Positions 5,738-10,379 of a DNA stretch of 10,379 bases are shown in pieces (position 1 is the first letter of the stretch; every line of letters begins with the position of its first letter). Location: positions 1 to 10,379 of the forward strand of contig JAGOOF010000016.1 in the NCBI GenBank assembly GCA_017992655.1, written 5' to 3'. The position numbers and the translations under genes are program-made. The notes beneath the pieces are model-generated. The model did no database searches, was not told where the DNA came from, and saw only the letters and a list, made by a program, of their open reading frames with translations. Source of the DNA: Patescibacteria group bacterium. Lineage in GTDB: Bacteria; Patescibacteriota; UBA1384.

Positions 5738-5765
5738 AAACTACACCAACAAAAAAATTTGTCAA
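5738..5765 (-). promoter_or_regulatory. Weak candidate promoter before the zinc-ribbon gene and cysS
   Basis: On the complement a perfect -35 TTGACA (5760-5765) lies just after the recR stop, but the best -10 at acceptable spacing is TAGTTT (5738-5743, 16-bp spacer), a poor match. It may give the zinc-ribbon gene and cysS some expression independent of dprA-topA-recR. Confidence 0.35.
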
Positions 5766-5767
5766 TA

Positions 5768-6370
5768 TCAGTATTCCTTGCGTCCGTCTAAGGCGCGTGA
5801 CAACGTTGCGGCGTCAGCGTATTCTAAATCCCCCCCCACCGGCAAGCCACGCGCTAATCTCGTAATTTTAACAGGCTCACTGGCGAGCTGTTGGCGAATA
5901 TACATGGCTGTTGCCTCACCTTCGAGAGAAGGATTAGTCGCTAAAATTATTTCTTCTATCTTCACATTTCCCTCACGCACCCTGTGGATAAGTTGGTTAA
6001 TTCTAATATCCTCTGGGCCTATCCCGTGGACAGGAGAGATTACACCGCCAAGAACGTGATAAAGGCCGTCAAAGCCAGTTTTTTCGATAGCGATAATATC
6101 GAGTGGCTCTTCTACGACCGCTATTAATTTCTTGTTACGCTCGCCGTTTGCACAAATTGTACATGGATCTTCTTCCGCGTAGTTAAAACAAATTTTGCAT
6201 TGCATAAGATCTTGTTTCAAGCCTGAGACGGCTTTACCGAGACGCTCTATGTCATCTGCTGGCTTGGACAGAAGATAGAAAACTAACCGGGCAGCCGTTT
6301 TTGGCCCTACGCCAGGGAGACGAGAAAACTCATCTATTAAACTAGTAACTGATTTAGGTAAAATAGACAT
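5768..6370 (-). CDS. recR: Recombination protein RecR
   Basis: RecR acts with RecO, and with RecF in many bacteria, to load RecA at single-stranded gaps. The 200-residue length is typical. It has a helix-hairpin-helix (LPGVGPKTAARL, 18-29), a four-cysteine zinc finger (Cys58, Cys61, Cys70, Cys73) and a Toprim domain from about residue 82, with AVVEEPLDIIAIE and ILATNPSLEGEATAMYI. The conserved GGVISPVHGIGPEDI segment and the C-terminal ARGLPVGGDLEYAD, close to the family's usual GLPVGGDLEYAD, are intact. It starts 53 nt behind topA. No convincing Shine-Dalgarno sequence precedes the ATG at 6370, though TAATAT lies 4 bases before it. The gene is likely co-transcribed with dprA and topA. Confidence 0.96.
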   Translation of the reverse strand: MSILPKSVTSLIDEFSRLPGVGPKTAARLVFYLLSKPADDIERLGKAVSGLKQDLMQCKICFNYAEEDPCTICANGERNKKLIAVVEEPLDIIAIEKTGFDGLYHVLGGVISPVHGIGPEDIRINQLIHRVREGNVKIEEIILATNPSLEGEATAMYIRQQLASEPVKITRLARGLPVGGDLEYADAATLSRALDGRKEY

Positions 6371-6423
6371 ATTTATATTACTACCCTAAACGCAATTAAA
6401 AGCAAGCGGGACAACTCGCTCTG

Positions 6424-8433
6424 CTATTTTGCCTTTGTCCCTACCTGGCCCTTAATGTTTTCAATGAATTTACATTTTGGGTAGTTGCTACAGCCAACAA
6501 ACCAGCCGAATTTTCCTTGTCGTGCAACGAGTGGCGATTGGCACTTTGGGCATTTTTTTGCTTGGGCATAACTTTCCGCTTTATCTTTTAACTTCTGCTG
6601 GCTCTCTGTTAAAAATGGCCGTGTATAACGACACTCTGGGAAACCGGTACAGGCATAAAATTTGCCATACTTGCCTCTTTTTATAACAATCGGCTTTTTG
6701 CATTGGGGACATTTTTCATCGGTCTCTTCTTCGCTGTTTACCCGTTCAATTTTATCTGCCTTGGTCGCAATCTGCTTTTCCAGTGGCAAGAAAGTGTCAG
6801 CAACCACTTTTGTCCACCCTATATTGCCCACTGCTACATCGTCAAGCTCATTTTCGATTTTTGCAGTAAAGTCATAATCGATAATTTCAGGAAAGTTTTC
6901 GCACAAGAGGTCGTTAACCAAAAAACCAACTTTTTCAGGTTTTAAACGTCCCGTTTCCCGCACAACATAGCCACGGTCAAGAATAGTAGTCATTGTAGGG
7001 GCGTAAGTTGAAGGACGGCCAATACCGCGCTCTTCTAGTGCTTTAATTAAGGTGGCTTCGCTGTAACGCGCCGGTGGCTGCGTGAAATGTTGTTCATGCC
7101 TTAGCTTGACTAAGTCGAGTACGTCTTTTATGTGTAGCTCTGGCAATAATTTTTCTCCGTCTATCGAGTTAGTGTAAATTTTACGCCATCCTGCAAAGAG
7201 CACTTTAATACCGCTTGCGCTGAAGATATACTTCTCGCTCGCTTTAATTTGCGCGGTTGTATTGAGGTACTTCGCATCCGCCATTTGGCTTGCGATTGTT
7301 CTTCGCCAAATGAGCCCGTACAGCTTCTGTTCTCTCGCGTCGCTTATGCCACATGAATCAGGATGATTCTTAGGGTAAGTTGGACGAATTGCTTCGTGCG
7401 CTTCTTGTGCTTTTTTTGTTTTTGTTTTATAGATTCTCGCGCTACTAGCAAGGTAGTTTTCCCCTATAGCGCTGGCAATATATTTACGAATTGCAGCAAC
7501 CGTTACTGGGGCGATTGTAGTTGAATCGGTACGCATGTAAGTAATCTTCCCCGCTTCGTAAAGGCGTTGCGCGACCTGCATGGTTTGCCTTGCTGACCAT
7601 CCAAGCTTAGAACTTGCCTCTTGTTGCAACGTCGAGGTCGTAAAGGGGGCATAGGGCTGTCTTTTGCTCTCTTTTGTTGAAACATCGATAACAGTGTAGG
7701 TTGCGTGCTTTAGATCCTCGACGATCACACGCGCCTCTTGCTCGCTTTTGATAGAGAGTTTCTCTATCGCCTTACCGTTTACTTTTGTTAGATTAGCACT
7801 AAAAGGGGCGCTTGTGCCTTTTTTGAGGTCGGCCTCAATCGTCCAATATTCTTCTGCCTTAAAAGCGTCCCGCTCGCGTTCTCTCTCTACAACCAAACGT
7901 ACTGCCACCGACTGCACACGCCCCGCCGAAAGTCCTTTGTATATTTTTTTCCATAAAATAGGGCTAAGGCTATAGCCCACAAGCCTATCGATAACACGGC
8001 GCGCCTGCTGTGCGTTTACAAGGTTAATATCTATTTCGCGTGGCTTACCAATTGCGCTTTGTACTTCTTCTTTCGTAATGGAGTGAAAGGCAATTCTACC
8101 ATATCCTTTTTTCTTGTTTTTTTTGGCGTCACTAAGACCAATAGACTGCGCAACGTGCCAAGCGATCGCCTCTCCTTCCCTATCTGGGTCTGTGGCGAGA
8201 AAAACATGATCTGCCTCGTTCGCAGCTTTTTTCAGGATGGAGATTACTTTTTTTGCTTTGGGAGGAGTAATATATGTTGGCGCGTAGTCTTTTTCTGTAT
8301 CTACTCCCATACTCCCCTTTGGCAAATCACGAACATGGCCAAACGAAGCAAGCACCCGATAATCACTACCAAGATACCTTTCAATGGTACGCCCTTTTGC
8401 CGGCGATTCTACTATTACTAATTTATAAGCCAT
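6424..8433 (-). CDS. topA: DNA topoisomerase I (type IA)
   Basis: Topoisomerase I relaxes negative supercoils by cutting one strand through a tyrosine. The 669-residue protein begins with a Toprim domain holding Glu9 (VIVESPAKG) and the metal-binding Asp82, Asp84 and Glu86 (TDPDREGEAIAWH). The catalytic tyrosine is Tyr299 in GKITYMRTDS. Other family blocks are AQQARRVIDRLVGYSLSP (about 141-158), SAGRVQSVA (169-177) and GIGRPSTYAPT. The C-terminus has two four-cysteine zinc ribbons, Cys575/578/595/601 and Cys628/631/648/654, so it is shorter than E. coli TopA (865 residues). The ATG at 8433 gives the conserved N-terminus; upstream there is only a weak GAAAG-like site. It lies 75 nt behind dprA, a common bacterial neighbour pair. 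Confidence 0.97.
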   Translation of the reverse strand: MAYKLVIVESPAKGRTIERYLGSDYRVLASFGHVRDLPKGSMGVDTEKDYAPTYITPPKAKKVISILKKAANEADHVFLATDPDREGEAIAWHVAQSIGLSDAKKNKKKGYGRIAFHSITKEEVQSAIGKPREIDINLVNAQQARRVIDRLVGYSLSPILWKKIYKGLSAGRVQSVAVRLVVERERERDAFKAEEYWTIEADLKKGTSAPFSANLTKVNGKAIEKLSIKSEQEARVIVEDLKHATYTVIDVSTKESKRQPYAPFTTSTLQQEASSKLGWSARQTMQVAQRLYEAGKITYMRTDSTTIAPVTVAAIRKYIASAIGENYLASSARIYKTKTKKAQEAHEAIRPTYPKNHPDSCGISDAREQKLYGLIWRRTIASQMADAKYLNTTAQIKASEKYIFSASGIKVLFAGWRKIYTNSIDGEKLLPELHIKDVLDLVKLRHEQHFTQPPARYSEATLIKALEERGIGRPSTYAPTMTTILDRGYVVRETGRLKPEKVGFLVNDLLCENFPEIIDYDFTAKIENELDDVAVGNIGWTKVVADTFLPLEKQIATKADKIERVNSEEETDEKCPQCKKPIVIKRGKYGKFYACTGFPECRYTRPFLTESQQKLKDKAESYAQAKKCPKCQSPLVARQGKFGWFVGCSNYPKCKFIENIKGQVGTKAK

Positions 8434-8508
8434 AATAATTTTCTTTCTATTTTTGGAGTACTATTCCTGCTAGCTAATCTTAATATTTTCACGCAAACAT
8501 TATTTTTG

Positions 8509-9591
8509 TTATTTTTTTATAAACAAATTACCACCTAAATTTTTCACTACCCCTTTAATTTCGAGCATAGTAAGACTAGCATTCACTAGGGCGATACTAA
8601 GGTTAGCGCAAGTCACGATTTTGTCAATATGTTCCGGCTCGCGTGACAATACATTATAAACAGTTTTTTCTTCGTTTGTCATATTTATATTTTCCCCGCT
8701 AGCCTCGGTACTGGTGCCAGGGACCAGGCCAAGGGCAAGGGCAACATCATCCGCACAGGTTATGGGTAGGGCACCCATTTTAATGAGGTTCAATGGTCCG
8801 GCCGCCTGCGGGCGGTTGATATCGCCTGGCACTGCTCCCACTTCTTTATTGTACTCTAATGCGGCACGGGCAGTAATTAATGCCCCTGATTCCACAAGCC
8901 CTTCCACAACTACCGTAAGCTGAGCTAGAGCGGCAATAATACGATTGCGTTGTGGAAAATTAGAGCGATAACTGGGTAGGCCTGGCGCGAATTCGCTAAG
9001 CAATACCCCGTCCTTTTCTACCATGGTATGTGCTAAGCTCGTATTGCTTGCAGGGTAAATTTGGTCTAATCCACAACCTAATATCGCTACGGTTTTCCCT
9101 CCCCCGTTTAGTGCCGCTTTGTGTGCCGCCGTGTCTATCCCCAGGGCAAGGCCAGAAATAATTGTTACTCCTAGCCGAGCAACTGGTGAAAAAATTTCTT
9201 CTGTCACCCTGTAACCATATTGGGTGGCACGCCTCGAACCAACTACTGCAACCGTCTTACCTGAAAGAGAGGTTAAATCACCCCTAAAGTAAAGTAAAAC
9301 AGGCGGGTCACAGATATTTTTTAAGGCCTGAGGGTAGTTTTCATCCTCAAGTTCAACTACGTCTACATTTATTTTACGGATTATTTCTAGCTCATGCTCT
9401 GGGTCATAATTCGCGCGCGCTTGCGATAGCGCGCTTGCGATTTTACTCCCGAGGTTTTTGTCTACTTCGTGTTCAGGTGCTTCCCATGCTAAACGCCACT
9501 TTCCATATACGCTTTTCAATGCCAATAATCTTTTTGCTCCAAGGTAAGGATGGCGATTTAGCGCGAGTAAATACTTAGTATCATGTGTCAT
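8509..9591 (-). CDS. dprA: DNA processing protein DprA (Smf)
   Basis: DprA binds incoming single-stranded DNA and loads RecA during natural transformation. The 360-residue protein has an N-terminal helical part, then the Rossmann-like core with VAVVGSRRAT (114-123), SGLALGIDTAAH (146-157), NFPQRNRIIAAL (211-222) and the VESGALITARAALE segment (233-246). A C-terminal winged-helix-like region follows (about 303-360, NMTNEEKTVYNVL to the end). I chose the ATG at 9591. A GTG at 9609 would add six residues, but an apparent -10 box sits between the two, and the shorter start fits the family. There is no Shine-Dalgarno sequence, so translation may be leaderless or nearly so. First gene of the dprA-topA-recR-cysS group; its presence suggests competence, although no uptake genes are in the window. 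Confidence 0.95.
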   Translation of the reverse strand: MTHDTKYLLALNRHPYLGAKRLLALKSVYGKWRLAWEAPEHEVDKNLGSKIASALSQARANYDPEHELEIIRKINVDVVELEDENYPQALKNICDPPVLLYFRGDLTSLSGKTVAVVGSRRATQYGYRVTEEIFSPVARLGVTIISGLALGIDTAAHKAALNGGGKTVAILGCGLDQIYPASNTSLAHTMVEKDGVLLSEFAPGLPSYRSNFPQRNRIIAALAQLTVVVEGLVESGALITARAALEYNKEVGAVPGDINRPQAAGPLNLIKMGALPITCADDVALALGLVPGTSTEASGENINMTNEEKTVYNVLSREPEHIDKIVTCANLSIALVNASLTMLEIKGVVKNLGGNLFIKK

Positions 9592-9599
9592 GTATTTAC

Positions 9600-9627
9600 A
9601 TAATAGCACGATAAGACACAGTGTTTA
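9600..9627 (-). promoter_or_regulatory. Candidate promoter for dprA, nearly leaderless
   Basis: On the complement, -10 TATTAT (9600-9605) lies eight bases before the dprA ATG, with a moderate -35 TAAACA (9622-9627) after a 16-bp spacer. Initiation would fall about two bases before the start codon, which matches the missing ribosome binding site. Confidence 0.45.
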
Positions 9628-9641
9628 GTTTAGGCGAAAAG

Positions 9642-9650
9642 TTATCCACA
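9642..9650 (+). promoter_or_regulatory. Perfect DnaA box upstream of dprA
   Basis: TTATCCACA is an exact match to the classical DnaA box and lies about 15 bp upstream of the proposed dprA -35. Only one copy is visible in this intergenic region, so it is not evidence for an origin. It could be a DnaA-responsive operator or chance; a second exact copy lies inside recR (5983-5991, complement). Confidence 0.45.
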
Positions 9651-9849
9651 ACCCTCTATTGCACGCCTTTGTTGTTAGTGTCATATTGTCTATGTGAGGG
9701 GAAACAATCTCTCCGCGTGCTGGGCCGCTATCATTTGATATCGCCCGGCCAATAAAAGGCCTCCGCTTTGGAGGCCCTTTTTTGTGCTCTTGTTAAGAAA
9801 AATGATACACTCCTGTATGGCAAGATTTCATCTCAGTGAGGATTTTTTT
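9651..9849. other. Gene-free stretch upstream of dprA with structured sequence
   Basis: No open frame here resembles a protein. The stretch holds a bulged hairpin at about 9722-9746 (GGGC/GCCC outer pairs, TATC-ATTT-GATA inner pairs) just before the terminator at 9758. A weak plus-strand promoter can be proposed (TTGCAC at 9659-9664, CATATT at 9682-9687, 17-bp spacer). Together these could delimit a plus-strand RNA of about 90 nt, but the promoter is poor. Beyond the terminator, 9784-9849 shows nothing recognisable. Confidence 0.4.
9754..9783 (+). terminator. Strong intrinsic terminator, best on the plus strand
   Basis: A perfect 7-bp stem GGCCTCC/GGAGGCC (9758-9764 and 9770-9776) with a 5-nt loop is followed by C and six T (9778-9783). 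On the other strand it is followed by TTTTATT, so it could work both ways. No plus-strand gene precedes it in the window; on the minus strand it would insulate dprA from the repeat array. Confidence 0.8.
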
Positions 9850-9873
9850 ACTGTTAGAGCAAAGTAAATACTA
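9850..9873 (+). repeat. Decayed REP-like element
   Basis: This 24-nt segment matches the intact element at 9917-9940 at 19 of 24 positions. It keeps the ACTGTT start, the AGCAAAG centre and the ACTA end, but the GTTC/GAAC pairing is destroyed. It appears to be an eroded member at the edge of the right-hand array. Confidence 0.6.
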
Positions 9874-9916
9874 TTTGAAAGCCAGAAACCGGTGACCAGA
9901 AGCGTCGAATTTCAAT

Positions 9917-10379
9917 ACTGTTCGAGCAAAGCGAGAACTACCACGAAAGGATGACAACTAACGCAAATAGTTCTCAGCGAGTACGCTTCGAACAGTAAGG
10001 GGTCAATACTGTTCGAACGGAGTGAGAACTACCACGTTTAGATAAAACTGACGGTTCTTAGTTCTCGTCATTCCATTCCTCGAACACTAAAAATAACCTC
10101 AGGCGATAGTCCCATTACTGTTCGAATGAAATGAGAACTACTGCGTCAGTGCAAAAACTCACGGGAATAGTTCTCGGACATTAATCCTCGAACAGTAAGG
10201 GGTCAATACTGTTCGAACGAAGTGAGAACTACCACGTTTAGATAAAACTGATGGTTCTTAGTTCTCGTCATTCCATTCCTCGAACAGTAAAAATAACCTC
10301 AGGCGATAGTCCCATTACTGTTCGAATGAAATGAGAACTACTGCGTCAGTGCAAAAACTCACGGGAATAGTTCTCGGAC
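9917..10379. repeat. REP-like palindrome array, right block, strictly alternating and cut by the window edge
   Basis: Ten elements alternate plus, minus throughout: plus at 9917, 10008, 10117, 10208 and 10317 (24 nt each); minus at 9968, 10059, 10168, 10259 and 10368 (29-30 nt, the last truncated). Plus elements have the form GTTC-GA-[7 nt]-GA-GAAC, and their inner segments GCAAAGC, ACGGAGT, ATGAAAT and ACGAAGT each keep two flanking base pairs around a three-base loop. Minus elements are the reverse complement with longer inner segments, such as AGCG-AGTA-CGCT in the 9968 copy. Plus-to-plus spacing alternates between 91 and 109 bp. The plus and minus copies of a pair can also pair with each other to form a long hairpin. 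No open reading frame or transposase lies in the block. Confidence 0.9.
10001..10379. repeat. 200-bp tandem repeat, near-identical copies
   Basis: Positions 10001-10179 recur at 10201-10379 with only three differences (10020 G/A, 10052 C/T, 10087 C/G), a period of exactly 200 bp. Each unit holds four palindromes (two plus/minus pairs) and their spacers. The array continues past the window edge. The change at 10087 alters the outer pairing of one element (CGAACACT versus CGAACAGT); the others fall in an inner loop and a spacer. Confidence 0.95.

Noticed and set aside
9592..9609. Upstream GTG start for dprA at 9609
   Set aside because: It would add six residues not typical of DprA, has no ribosome binding site and runs through an apparent -10 box.
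9917..10379. CRISPR array
   Set aside because: The repeats alternate in orientation, the intervening segments are themselves repeated between units, and no cas gene is present.
9917..10379. Integron attC array
   Set aside because: The paired inverted arms superficially resemble attC sites, but there are no cassette genes between them, the outer boxes do not fit the GTTRRRY pattern well and no integrase is seen.

Overview
The window looks like a piece of a compact bacterial chromosome of moderate GC content. The standard genetic code applies, with TAA, TAG and TGA all used as stops and a release factor 2 gene present. Small proteins, an uL1 with a shortened domain II and a core-gene order unlike textbook operons suggest Candidate Phyla Radiation (Patescibacteria) ancestry. 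That placement is inference. All protein genes recognised are on the minus strand.

Layout, in transcription order from the right. A tandem, hairpin-rich repeat array (about 9850 to the window end) lies upstream of a gene-poor stretch holding a plus-strand terminator and a perfect DnaA box. The first gene group is dprA (DNA uptake and recombination mediator), topA (topoisomerase I), recR (recombination mediator), a 68-residue zinc-ribbon protein and cysS (cysteinyl-tRNA synthetase). A consensus promoter overlapping the cysS stop codon then drives what looks like a free-standing structured RNA of about 110 nt, ending in a rod-like hairpin and a U-run. The second gene group follows: prfB (release factor 2, apparently leaderless), a YbaB/EbfC nucleoid protein, pth (peptidyl-tRNA hydrolase) and rplA (uL1). 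Next is a second block of the same repeat family (911-1314), enclosed by a 13-bp inverted repeat. Last comes rplJ (uL10), cut by the window edge, with its own consensus promoter and a recognisable L10 leader carrying a terminator/antiterminator switch.

The genes fall into two functional sets: genome maintenance and DNA uptake (dprA, topA, recR, ybaB), and translation (cysS, prfB, pth, rplA, rplJ). rplK (uL11), usually next to rplA, is not here, and rplA and rplJ are separated by the repeat block.

The most unusual content is non-coding. The repeat family is a REP-like imperfect palindrome built as GTTC-GA-[hairpin]-GA-GAAC. Its inner hairpin varies by compensatory changes, it occurs in both orientations, and it is amplified into an exact 200-bp tandem repeat at the right edge. 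The second is the unassigned structured RNA between cysS and prfB.
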